IMG/VR virus record: IMGVR_UViG_3300044647_000264
Coordinates: 1-39,749 of that record
Length of the DNA: 39,749 nucleotides
Source: a virus
Direction: 5' to 3' (one strand)
The number at the start of each line of letters is the position of its first letter. The first letter of the stretch is position 1. A program made the translations under genes and the position numbers. The notes below the pieces were generated by a model. That model worked only from the letters and a program-made list of their open reading frames with translations, was not told where the DNA came from and did not search any database. Positions 1 through 6,175 of the stretch are shown piece after piece.

Positions 1-127
1 CAGCGACTGATAGTTCATATCTTTTAGCGAAGGCAATGCAGCGTCCGTAGCGGTCAAACTCTGGGTAAGCCCCAATTGGACTTTCTACACGAATACGCGG
101 CAGCCCTGCCTCTTCGTCTAATTCAAT
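1..127. repeat. Left copy of 127-bp terminal direct repeat (circular join)
   Basis: These bases are identical to the last 127 bases of the window (39623-39749). The repeat lies inside the portal frame, and joining the two ends keeps that frame open. An overlap of exactly 127 bases equals a k-mer size commonly used by assemblers. The simplest reading is an assembly overlap of a circular or circularly permuted genome with a unique length of about 39,622 bp. A true short terminal repeat cannot be fully excluded. Confidence 0.95.
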
Positions 128-505
128 GATGAATGGGACGAAACCGAATGTGATGTAATGGTCTGCACCTGTGTACATCTGCACTTGTAAATCTGAATGA
201 GCAAAATAGTTAGCAGCAATGCGAGTACGCTTATCGGCAAAAGAACGAGCACGGTCACTAACCTGATTAGCCGCCGAGCAGTTAACTGCTGGAAGTGGGG
301 CCATAACTTCTGACAAGTCTCGAGCAACAATGTCAATAAAATTTGCAACGACATTTGCGTCTACACCCTCTGGAAAAAATTGTGGATATACAGTTGCAAT
401 CTGACCTTTACGAACAGCAAGTACATCTTGTGCCCTTGAGTCTCTATCAGCAGCACGGTCTTTAAGAGAATCTACTCTCGCTGCAATCTGTTGAATACTT
501 AGCAA
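1..505 (-). CDS. Portal protein, N-terminal part (continues at 39749-38379)
   Basis: This is the 5' part of the portal gene, interrupted only by where the circle was opened. It starts at TTG (503-505 on the complement), directly after an in-frame TAA and preceded by an AAGGGTAGG ribosome binding site. No ATG lies close to the start. The protein opens MLSIQQIAARVDSLKDRA and runs through a PQFFPEG segment, as expected of a portal N-terminus, then continues in frame into the other end of the window. The full protein is 582 aa. Portals form the dodecameric ring at the capsid vertex through which DNA is packaged. The family call rests on size, position after terminase and overall character, not on a single diagnostic motif. 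Confidence 0.8.
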   Translation of the reverse strand, partial: MLSIQQIAARVDSLKDRAADRDSRAQDVLAVRKGQIATVYPQFFPEGVDANVVANFIDIVARDLSEVMAPLPAVNCSAANQVSDRARSFADKRTRIAANYFAHSDLQVQMYTGADHYITFGFVPFIIELDEEAGLPRIRVESPIGAYPEFDRYGRCIAFAKRYELSVA

Positions 506-519
506 TTATCTACCTACCC

Positions 520-699
520 TTATTCGTATAAATGAGGAAATGTTTGTTTTCTTAATTTTGCAATAAATTCAGGAGATGCTCTACCGCCACGCTCTTCTAA
601 TTCTTTTTCTCTTTTAGCCTCGGCACCACGAATTTGATAAGTCTTTTGCTTATTAGTTAATTTTTTAACACCTTTAATTATCTTTTTAGGGTTAGCCAT
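520..699 (-). CDS. Small basic protein, 59 aa, upstream of portal
   Basis: This short gene starts with ATG inside the stop codon of the preceding gene (TAATG) and ends 14 bases before the portal TTG. The product begins MANPKKIIKGVKKLTNKQK and ends FPHLYE, with a Lys/Arg-rich, probably helical body and the segment EERGGRASPEF. It is the last of four small basic proteins between terminase and portal. I do not recognise a family. Its place in the packaging/portal module suggests a virion or packaging accessory role, for example a DNA-contacting internal protein; that is inference only. Confidence 0.75.
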   Translation of the reverse strand: MANPKKIIKGVKKLTNKQKTYQIRGAEAKREKELEERGGRASPEFIAKLRKQTFPHLYE

Positions 700-1484
700 T
701 ACCAGCCACTTTCTCTAAGATAATTTACATATCTTCTTTTTTGCTCAGGTGTCATGTTTTTCATTTTATTTTTAATCATTTTATCTCTTGCTTTAAGACC
801 TTCTGCAGCACGCTTATCTGATTCTCTGCGTTGTGCAAACTCCATAGCCTGTTTTCTAGCAATTTCATTTCTTTCTTGAGCGGTAAGTTCTTTAGCACGT
901 TCTACAACTTTTTCATCTAGTTGTTTACGTGGTGTAATATCCATGCCGTATTTAGTTTTACCAGCGTTCTCTTCGCGTTGCGCTCTTTTAACTTGCGCTC
1001 TTGCCATGACAGTACGCTTTTGTTCTGGCGTCATAGCCTTAAAAATCTTTTCAGTTCTTTCTTTTCTTGCTTGTTTTTCTAAACGCTTTTTTGCTACCTC
1101 TTCGACTTCAGAACGTTTAGCAATGCTCTTACCTCTAGTTAAGAAAACTTCTTTTTTGGCTGGCTTGGTTTCTTTAGCCTTTGGTGGATTACCTAATCTC
1201 ATACGCATCTCGTATTTAGAAATACCTTTACCGCGTCTAATATCTTCAGGGTTGCGAGGGCGACCTTGCTCTTTACTAATTGGAAATTTTTTTGTTAATC
1301 TACTTTTTTCTTCAGGGGTAAGACCAGTTCTTTTGTTAATTTTTCTACTTGTGTTACCACTGCCGCGAACTTGTTCTCTAGCAACAGCACGGGCTTGGCC
1401 TGCAGGAATCTTTGCTACTTTTTTCTTAGCAATATCAGCAGCACGTTTCTTAGCAATAATGCTTGCAATCTTTGCAACAGCCAT
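699..1484 (-). CDS. Basic repeat protein, 261 aa, with (M/L)T-P-E-x-K motifs
   Basis: This 261-aa protein is very rich in Lys, Arg, Glu and Ala and probably forms long charged helices. A short motif recurs four times: LTPEEK at 55-60, MTPEQKR at 151-157, LTAQER at 200-205 and MTPEQKR at 244-250. The last two are followed by similar Arg/Asn-rich helices. It has no Cys and no signal peptide. The start ATG overlaps the previous stop as TAATG. It sits between terminase and portal with three smaller basic proteins. The motif spacing suggests repeated DNA- or protein-binding helices. No family is recognised; a packaged internal or DNA-condensing protein is a reasonable guess. The long open frame on the opposite strand looks like a shadow of this biased composition. 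Confidence 0.8.
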   Translation of the reverse strand: MAVAKIASIIAKKRAADIAKKKVAKIPAGQARAVAREQVRGSGNTSRKINKRTGLTPEEKSRLTKKFPISKEQGRPRNPEDIRRGKGISKYEMRMRLGNPPKAKETKPAKKEVFLTRGKSIAKRSEVEEVAKKRLEKQARKERTEKIFKAMTPEQKRTVMARAQVKRAQREENAGKTKYGMDITPRKQLDEKVVERAKELTAQERNEIARKQAMEFAQRRESDKRAAEGLKARDKMIKNKMKNMTPEQKRRYVNYLRESGW

Positions 1485-1696
1485 TATCTACCCATGTTTC
1501 TATAAACTTTGTTTACGTACTTAGCACCCTTTTTAGTAATACCACCCATAGCACGAGTGGCTTTAGCCCATGGCACTGCATACATAGCAACATCTACTGG
1601 AGTCTTAGGAATAAGTAAATCAGAAAGTATTGGCGCAACTGGAGAAGTTTTTAACTTCTTAGTTTTACCAAGGTTCATTTTTCTAGACTTAGCCAT
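1484..1696 (-). CDS. Small basic protein, 70 aa, with RAxGGI motif
   Basis: A 70-aa protein with a Lys-rich N-terminus (MAKSRKMNLGKTKKLKTS), a hydrophobic middle (PVAPILSDLLIPKTPVDVAM) and a C-terminal motif around residues 48-67 of the form RAxGGIxxKGxKxVNxxYR. The same motif occurs near the N-terminus of the gene just upstream (1696-2070), which suggests a duplication or shared binding site. It starts in a TAATG overlap and ends in another, so it is translated within a tightly coupled chain. The family is not recognised. A virion or packaging accessory is likely from position. Confidence 0.75.
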   Translation of the reverse strand: MAKSRKMNLGKTKKLKTSPVAPILSDLLIPKTPVDVAMYAVPWAKATRAMGGITKKGAKYVNKVYRNMGR

Positions 1697-2070
1697 TAGT
1701 AACCCCTCATATCTCCACCACGAACACGATTTGGACGTGCTGGGGGAGTCATTATTTTTAATTGCATACGTTTAACTGGAGTATCAATTTTATCTCTATT
1801 TCTTTTAGAGACTTTAGCATTAGCGGCCTTAAGTCCACGCTTGGTTCCTTTAGCAGTGTCTGCAGGTTTTTTTAAATAACCTTCATCTACGGCTTGACGT
1901 AAAATTTGTTTGGCTCTTAACATTTCTATTTTTTCACCCTTGCCAATAATTCTTACTTCTTTTTGTCTGTATGATTGACGATATATAGGGTTTACATTCT
2001 TAGAGCCTTTACCTGCAATACCACCAACGGCACGACCTATTGCTTTAACTGCTTTGATTGGATTTGCCAT
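1696..2070 (-). CDS. Small basic protein, 124 aa, with N-terminal RAxGGI motif
   Basis: The first gene after terminase in the late direction. It has 124 aa and is strongly basic, with an N-terminal motif at about residues 13-32 (RAVGGIAGKGSKNVNPIYR) that matches the C-terminus of the next gene at 12 of 21 aligned positions. The middle contains a helical segment (KIEMLRAKQILRQAVDEGYL). The C-terminus is Pro/Arg/Gly-rich and ends RGGDMRGY. It lies 9 bases downstream of terminase. I do not recognise a family. In this slot some phages carry packaging or head accessory proteins; the sequence itself only shows a basic, probably nucleic-acid-contacting protein. Confidence 0.75.
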   Translation of the reverse strand: MANPIKAVKAIGRAVGGIAGKGSKNVNPIYRQSYRQKEVRIIGKGEKIEMLRAKQILRQAVDEGYLKKPADTAKGTKRGLKAANAKVSKRNRDKIDTPVKRMQLKIMTPPARPNRVRGGDMRGY

Positions 2071-2079
2071 AATGTGTCC

Positions 2080-3966
2080 TTATCCGTGTATCTCTTGCCA
2101 TTGCTCTGCAAAGGCTTCGTCTAAATTAACTGAGTATCGTCTTTCTGTTTGTGCTCTGGTTGCCCAGCGGTTTCTTGCATATCTCTGCATGTTACCTGTC
2201 TGCACCATGAATTCCCTTGCTCTAAGCACGGTAAACCATAAAGCCATAACACAGTCAGTCTTACCTCGAGTATTAGGCTTCCAAGTAATTAACTGTTGGA
2301 CTAGTGCTTTCATACCCTCTGAGTGTTCCGTAGAGGGAAACTCAATAACGTTATTCTTTTGGAACTTATCATCTCGCAGAGTTCCCATTAGCATAGACAT
2401 ACCTGCTACACCAAAGTTGGAATCCCATTTATTCTTACCTGTAAAGTGAGATTCTAAACGGCACCCATACGCTGCAAGCCAATTTCTTAAATCATCATCT
2501 AAAGCATAGGCTTTTTGATGAGCGTTAATCTCTACTCGTAATTCTTGTGGTCTGTATTTATCAACCAAGTGCTCAATGATTTCTTGAATCTTTTGTGGTG
2601 TAGGTTCTGACATATTGATGCAGTCAAGAACATATATTCTGCTGTCATATCTGTTATAGGTAGTCACCACAAACGCGGCATTCCCGCCCATTGCGGGGTC
2701 AAACCCTATTATTGTATACCCCTCAATGTGCGAGGGATGTCCTACGGAACCCGCTTTCAGCGGTCCGCGTTTGCGCTGTCCATTAATACAACCTTGAACA
2801 ATCGCAGGAGGAAACATAGAATCTTCTTGGACATCTTCTTGTTGGTAAACCAACGCCCATGTTGATGGTGTTACTTCACTACGTCTTCTGAATAATGCTT
2901 TGCCGTCCCACTTCGGGAAGAGTCCTTCTTCGTCAGGTGTCTCAGAATCCCCATCCCACGGAACGTCCGATTTACCCCAGAGCGTCTTCCACTCTTCAGG
3001 CTTTTCTGAATACTCCAAAACAGCAGGCATGCCCATATAAGTAAAAGGGCTTTTACCACCAGACCAGTGCTTGGCCTCGCGGAGTTCTTTATAGAAGTCT
3101 TGCGGTGCAATTCGTGTCCCTACGATTAGTAACTTACCGTTCTTACCCAAACGGGTAATAACTTCTTTTTGTAACCAGTTGATTTGTTTATCAAACTCAT
3201 GAGCGTTTGCTGTAGTAATGCAGTCATCTAGAATGATGAGGTCAGCACGTGCTCCGTAAATCTGTCCACCCATACCAAGTGCTTGGATGGTTGGGTCCTT
3301 CTCGCTTGAATTTCGGGCATCGCCCCCAAGGTAGACTGTATCAACTCGCCAAGTATCTGAGTCCTCTTTCCATCCCCCTTCAGGTCCAAAAGTTGTTTGC
3401 AACTTTAACCATCTCGGATGGGAGAGTCTCTGCTTGATTGCGTACACGAACTCGCGTGCTTTGATTAACGTCTTCGAAACCACGATGATGCGGATATTGG
3501 GGTTGAGGGCGATACGATATGTGGAGTAGTTTACAGTGATGACTGTGCTCTTGGCGTGCTCAGGTGGCACGTTAACCAAGAGACGGGCTGGGTCACCCTT
3601 CTCGTAAACCATACTATGGTGGAGCCATGAAGGCTCTCTATCCTCTAGTAAGTCAATCCAATCTTGATGGTGGGGGAATACCCTCTGTTGTAAAAAAATT
3701 TCGGAGAACCTAGGGAAATCTATTTCTTCTTTTGGGATACCTAGGGATGCAAGGGAAGCATCCTTTGCGGTCTCCTTAGCCTCGGCTAGGTCAGCGGCAA
3801 ACTTCTTATCCCTCAGACACCAGATTCTTACGGTGTCGGGTTTCTTGTTACACAGTTCCATAGCCTTATGGACAGAGTGGCCTTCGGCCACCAAGGCTAG
3901 AACTTTAGCCTTTGCCTCTGCCATCGCAAGGGTTTTGGGGTTAGTAGTACCTTTATTAAAACTCAT
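2080..3966 (-). CDS. terL: Terminase large subunit with N-terminal TerS-like helix-turn-helix
   Basis: The packaging motor ATPase and nuclease, 628 aa, cytoplasmic, docking on the portal during head filling. Residues about 20-65 resemble the helix-turn-helix of small terminase subunits (EGHSVHKAMELCNKKPDTVRIW), and no separate small terminase gene is evident. The ATPase part has a Walker-A-like P-loop NVPPEHAKST (132-141), Walker B LIILDD (243-248) and a coupling motif IVGTR (281-285). The RNase-H-fold nuclease has GFDPAMGG (Asp423), Glu479 and Asp571 in KTDCVMALW as candidate metal ligands. The ATG follows a GGGACAGGA ribosome binding site. It is the first gene of the late arm, transcribed away from the hairpin-rich divergent region. 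An early alternative start inside the N-terminus (M15) would still keep the HTH. Confidence 0.96.
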   Translation of the reverse strand: MSFNKGTTNPKTLAMAEAKAKVLALVAEGHSVHKAMELCNKKPDTVRIWCLRDKKFAADLAEAKETAKDASLASLGIPKEEIDFPRFSEIFLQQRVFPHHQDWIDLLEDREPSWLHHSMVYEKGDPARLLVNVPPEHAKSTVITVNYSTYRIALNPNIRIIVVSKTLIKAREFVYAIKQRLSHPRWLKLQTTFGPEGGWKEDSDTWRVDTVYLGGDARNSSEKDPTIQALGMGGQIYGARADLIILDDCITTANAHEFDKQINWLQKEVITRLGKNGKLLIVGTRIAPQDFYKELREAKHWSGGKSPFTYMGMPAVLEYSEKPEEWKTLWGKSDVPWDGDSETPDEEGLFPKWDGKALFRRRSEVTPSTWALVYQQEDVQEDSMFPPAIVQGCINGQRKRGPLKAGSVGHPSHIEGYTIIGFDPAMGGNAAFVVTTYNRYDSRIYVLDCINMSEPTPQKIQEIIEHLVDKYRPQELRVEINAHQKAYALDDDLRNWLAAYGCRLESHFTGKNKWDSNFGVAGMSMLMGTLRDDKFQKNNVIEFPSTEHSEGMKALVQQLITWKPNTRGKTDCVMALWFTVLRAREFMVQTGNMQRYARNRWATRAQTERRYSVNLDEAFAEQWQEIHG

Positions 3967-4440
3967 AGTCCTGTCCCGTTTTCATTCAGTTACTGTCAGT
4001 TAGTAACAGGTAGTAGATACAGTCTGTAACGCAAGTTCCTGAAGAACTTGCTACTGTAAAAAAGAAACAGCCTCTATATAGTATTAATCCGTTCAACAGG
4101 CCAAAACGAACGCTTTTGGCCAGAACTATTTTTAAAGCCTGCCCAAAAATAGTATAAAATAGGACAAACTGGTATAGCAAAGGACTGTGAACACTGTACG
4201 GGAAAATCTTTTATGTAGATACATATACTGCTTCTACTCACCATTAAACACTCTGGGGTCAATACGAGTTGACCCAAGACTGCTACCGCTACCTACTATA
4301 CAGTATAGAAGCGTGCTGGCAGGACTACAGTCTTCGGCCCTTGGTTCGGTAAACTGGGGCCTCAGTTAATGTTAAGTTTTTATGTCAGGCATTCATTCCT
4401 TGTCAAGCGGAAAGGCTGCTTGACAATTCCCTTCTGCCAG

Positions 4441-4476
4441 ATGTGTCTGGTTTTTGTAATCAGAATGTATCTGGTT
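4441..4476. promoter_or_regulatory. 12-bp direct repeat pair ATGTRTCTGGTT (operator-like)
   Basis: ATGTGTCTGGTT at 4441-4452 recurs with one change as ATGTATCTGGTT at 4465-4476. The copies are 24 bp apart start to start, a little over two helical turns. The first copy overlaps a small inverted repeat, CCAGA-TGTG-TCTGG (4437-4450). They lie between a TTGACA hexamer (4420-4425) and the first early gene, a position suited to an operator or iteron pair. The function is inferred from position only. Confidence 0.4.
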
Positions 4477-4483
4477 ACCGCAT

Positions 4484-4522
4484 GGGATTTTCCCCTGCGC
4501 TTAGTGCTAGGGGAAAAGTCCC
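4484..4522 (+). promoter_or_regulatory. Strong leader hairpin before first early gene
   Basis: The stem GGGATTTTCCCCT (4484-4496) pairs with AGGGGAAAA-g-TCCC (4509-4522), giving 13 bp with one bulged G and a 12-base loop. It ends 8 bases before the AAGGAG ribosome binding site (4531-4536) of the SSB-like gene. There is no T-run after it, so it is not a standard intrinsic terminator on the + strand. A 5' mRNA stabilising or processing hairpin, or a protein-binding site, fits better. Confidence 0.6.
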
Positions 4523-4542
4523 TTAGTGTAAAGGAGATAATC

Positions 4543-4845
4543 ATGAATAAGTTCTCATTTGAGAATGCCCGTGTTAACAAAGTCTGGGATAACAAGAACC
4601 GTTTCAATCTTGGTATCCTTGACAGCAGAGCAGTTGCTCAACCAGACGGTTCCTACCAATCCGTCTTCGTTGCTTCACGCATTGTAACAACTGCTAACCC
4701 TGACCACCTTGAGTTCATCCGCAAAAATCTTGTGGATAACTCAGAAGCCGTGGTTAACATCAATGGCTACATGGAAACCAAGGCTGGCAAAAAACCTGGC
4801 ACTTGGTATGACAACCTTGTAATCACCGAAATCGCTCTGGCCTAA
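4543..4845 (+). CDS. SSB-like OB-fold protein, 100 aa
   Basis: The first gene of the early arm. The frame is open further upstream, but the start is set by an AAGGAG site at 4531-4536, seven bases before the ATG. The 100-aa product has alternating beta segments: FSFENARVNKVWD, RFNLGILDSRAV, YQSVFVASRIV, VVNINGYMETK and the terminal strand NLVITEIALA. The pattern 'xVNINGYMETK..GKKPGTWYDNLVITEI' resembles the last strands of an OB-fold single-strand-binding protein. It lacks the usual acidic C-terminal tail. A role in coating ssDNA during replication or recombination is inferred from this weak fold resemblance and from the replication genes downstream. Confidence 0.55.
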   Translation: MNKFSFENARVNKVWDNKNRFNLGILDSRAVAQPDGSYQSVFVASRIVTTANPDHLEFIRKNLVDNSEAVVNINGYMETKAGKKPGTWYDNLVITEIALA

Positions 4846-4856
4846 CCAACCAGCCG

Positions 4857-5330
4857 ATGACATCATTTGCTTTGTCATCTTCTACGCAGTCTTTCTCATG
4901 CTCACACGAGAATCCAGCCACATCGCTGGATACTCGTGATGAGTATTGCGTAGAATGTAATCTATTACAAGAAGGTTCTAGTGCCCAATATGCTCTAGAC
5001 TTTCAAGAGATTAATAGAAGTGAGCAGGAGTCTGAACCTTCTCTCTCTATTGATATCCCCGATGAGAAAGGGTATGGCCATCAATGGACTAACCGTGATG
5101 GCGAATACCTAGACGGGGCATACGATATAACTGACCGTCCTCCTGGTTGGTTATTTCTAGGCAAACATGTCTTCCCTATGTTCAAGCAAGATGAACTAAA
5201 TGCTTATCTTGCTTTACCATCATGGGCTACAGTTTGTAGCACATGCCATTATCAAATCAATAAATACATGGGTTGCTTAACCTGCCATATTAGTTACAGA
5301 AATACTAAGTATCTATACTGGATAAGTTAA
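4857..5330 (+). CDS. Cys-rich protein with paired CxxCH motifs, 157 aa
   Basis: A 157-aa protein starting 11 bases after the previous stop with no clear ribosome binding site, so probably translated by coupling. An N-terminal cluster C15-x-H17...C31-x-x-C34 and a C-terminal cluster CSTCH (127-131) with CLTCH (140-144) suggest two zinc sites. The middle is acidic with aromatic residues. CxxCH is formally also the haem c motif, but there is no signal peptide, so zinc is far more likely. It is the last gene before a strong terminator. The family is unknown; zinc-ribbon proteins at this place are often regulators or host-takeover factors, which is inference here. Confidence 0.65.
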   Translation: MTSFALSSSTQSFSCSHENPATSLDTRDEYCVECNLLQEGSSAQYALDFQEINRSEQESEPSLSIDIPDEKGYGHQWTNRDGEYLDGAYDITDRPPGWLFLGKHVFPMFKQDELNAYLALPSWATVCSTCHYQINKYMGCLTCHISYRNTKYLYWIS

Positions 5331-5336
5331 ACAACA

Positions 5337-5381
5337 GGCAAGGTGGGGTTCGTGCCTCACCTTGCCACCAAAAATTTTTTT
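5337..5381 (+). terminator. Rho-independent terminator after first early genes
   Basis: The stem GGCAAGGTGGGG (5337-5348) pairs with CCTCACCTTGCC (5355-5366), giving 12 bp including one G-T pair, with a 6-base loop (TTCGTG). It is followed by ACCAAAAATTTTTTT (T-run 5375-5381). It separates the SSB-like and Cys-rich genes from the downstream early genes, so the first two genes probably form their own transcription unit. Confidence 0.9.
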
Positions 5382-5438
5382 ATTTTGCGGACCCGCAAAG
5401 TAGGTTCATTGGATAACTACGAGTCGAACGGAGATAGC

Positions 5439-5570
5439 ATGGCAACAACTGATAGAAAAAACGGTAAGGCTTATAAGAAAAAGCCAAAGGTTCAAAAGAA
5501 AACAGGCAAGACCATAGGTGGGTATAGTCCAGCCAAGTTGGCTATCCGTGCCCAGAAAAGAGGCAAGTAA
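5439..5570 (+). CDS. Very small basic protein, 43 aa
   Basis: The first gene after the terminator. The ATG follows an ACGGAGATAGC ribosome binding site; the open frame upstream runs through the terminator and is not used. The 43-aa product begins MATTDRKNGKAYKKKPKVQK and ends SPAKLAIRAQKRGK. About a third of its residues are Lys or Arg, and it has no acidic patch. It is coupled to the next gene by TAATG. It resembles in composition the mini-basic proteins of the late arm but is in the early arm. Function unknown; nucleic-acid binding is a plausible guess. Confidence 0.7.
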   Translation: MATTDRKNGKAYKKKPKVQKKTGKTIGGYSPAKLAIRAQKRGK

Positions 5571-5725
5571 TGTATCTAGACACAGGAACAATGATAGGTA
5601 TTATGATAGCCCTTGTTGCTAGCATCTTGACTATTGGCTATAGCATTTATATAATCAAGACACAGAATGAAATCATTCAGCGTATGAGTAATGCAACCGC
5701 AGCCAGACGCAAGATGGAAAGGTAG
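5570..5725 (+). CDS. Small single-pass membrane protein, 51 aa
   Basis: Starts with ATG inside the previous stop codon (TAATG). The 51-aa product has a hydrophobic stretch from about residue 5 to 30 (TGTMIGIMIALVASILTIG, then YSIYII), followed by a basic, probably helical cytoplasmic tail ending AARRKMER. The positive-inside rule puts the C-terminus in the cytoplasm. It opens a cassette that ends in an exported transglycosylase. It could be an early holin-like, antiholin or superinfection-exclusion peptide; nothing in the sequence decides between these. Confidence 0.7.
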   Translation: MYLDTGTMIGIMIALVASILTIGYSIYIIKTQNEIIQRMSNATAARRKMER

Positions 5726-5731
5726 ATAGCA

Positions 5732-5902
5732 ATGAGAAGCAGAGAAGAACTGCTCAAAATTAAAGAAGCCTTCGCATATGCCATGCTAGATATGCTAGAT
5801 GTATACGATGAGTTAATTGGCAATGCTCCTCGTAAATTATGGGAAGCACCAGAGCCTGCAGTCAACGACCTTCTAAAGAATGAGGAGGAATCCAATGCTT
5901 GA
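5732..5902 (+). CDS. Small acidic helical protein, 56 aa
   Basis: A 56-aa product beginning MRSREELLKIKEAFAYAMLD with a second helix (MLDVYDELIG) and an acidic end (LLKNEEESNA). The ATG lies 6 bases after the stop of the membrane peptide. The ribosome binding site is weak (GGTAGATAGCA). It overlaps the next gene by 8 bases and carries that gene's GAGGAGG site inside its own end. No family is recognised. Confidence 0.6.
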   Translation: MRSREELLKIKEAFAYAMLDMLDVYDELIGNAPRKLWEAPEPAVNDLLKNEEESNA

Positions 5903-6080
5903 AGAAGATACCCCACAATGGGAGCATACCGTGTGGATTATGGCCAAAGTTAGGTGCCGAACTACACATATAAATGTAGATAGAGCAGGCGATGATGCCC
6001 TTGAAGACCCATCCGAATGGCATGTGTTAGAGTTTGATACGGGTATCAAGCATAGCCAAGAGATAATCAGGGTGAGATGA
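5895..6080 (+). CDS. Small hypothetical protein, 61 aa
   Basis: The start is set by a strong GAGGAGG site at 5882-5888, six bases before ATG 5895; an upstream in-frame ATG at 5880 overlaps that site and is unlikely. The 61-aa product has three short beta-like segments: HTVWIMAKVRCRTTHINV, WHVLEFDTGI and SQEIIRVR. It resembles small early phage proteins of about 60 aa with a W-x-V-x-A-x-V pattern, but no family name can be supported. It ends in an ATGA overlap with the next gene. Confidence 0.65.
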   Translation: MLEEDTPQWEHTVWIMAKVRCRTTHINVDRAGDDALEDPSEWHVLEFDTGIKHSQEIIRVR

Positions 6081-6175
6081 TTGAACAAGTCATTGCGAAT
6101 TCATACCTCACACCATCACAATCCTGGACATTCTTACTACTCTTTGGATATATCACATGGAGGATTATTAAATGA
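6077..6175 (+). CDS. Membrane mini-peptide, 32 aa
   Basis: Starts in an ATGA overlap with the previous gene and ends in another ATGA overlap with the transglycosylase gene. The 32-aa product begins MIEQVIANSYLTPSQSW and continues with a hydrophobic segment (TFLLLFGYITW) and a short basic end (RIIK). The coupling on both sides argues that it is a real gene despite its size. One membrane span is likely. Because it is translated directly ahead of the exported transglycosylase, it may aid export or act as a mini-holin; both are inference. Confidence 0.55.
   Translation: MIEQVIANSYLTPSQSWTFLLLFGYITWRIIK

Larger units (their letters stand above)
3967..4542. other. Divergent, gene-free, hairpin-dense region (putative control/origin/packaging site)
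   Basis: These 576 bp separate the two arms, and I see no convincing gene. Perfect or near-perfect stem-loops found by eye are: 4031-4051 (8 bp, GCAAGTTC/GAACTTGC), 4099-4121 (8 bp, GGCCAAAA/TTTTGGCC), 4125-4153 (9 bp, ACTATTTTT/AAAAATAGT), 4256-4275 (7 bp, GGGTCAA/TTGACCC), 4296-4308 (5 bp), 4336-4361 (5 bp), 4400-4426 (9 bp, TTGTCAAGC/GCTTGACAA) and 4484-4522 (13 bp with one bulge). The 4400-4426 repeat places a TTGACA hexamer on each strand. Weak promoter-like pairs are TTGACC/TACTAT (+ strand, 4269-4299, 19-bp spacer) and TTGGCC/TATATA (- strand, 4104-4075, 18-bp spacer). Neither is convincing alone. The region is a candidate replication origin, bidirectional promoter or pac/cos region beside terminase. 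Confidence 0.7.

Noticed and set aside
1-127. True packaged direct terminal repeat of 127 bp
   Set aside because: It lies inside a coding frame and its length equals a common assembler k-mer; a circular assembly overlap explains it more simply, though read coverage would be decisive.
943-1524. Long open frame (193 aa) on the + strand opposite the basic repeat protein
   Set aside because: It arises from the Lys/Arg-rich codons of the real gene on the other strand, has no ribosome binding site, and runs against the coupled TAATG chain.
3986-4369. Short open frames (60-67 aa) in the divergent region
   Set aside because: No ribosome binding sites, frames overlap each other on both strands, and the DNA is dominated by inverted repeats.
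4321-4380. tRNA-like segment (GGTTCGG...GGGGCC)
   Set aside because: No acceptor, D-arm or anticodon arm can be built around it.
4484-4522. Intrinsic terminator at the strong hairpin before the SSB-like gene
   Set aside because: No T-run follows on the + strand and it lies directly before a ribosome binding site.
5211-5300. Cytochrome c-type haem protein from two CxxCH motifs
   Set aside because: No signal peptide or export signal and no other haem-protein features; zinc binding is more likely.
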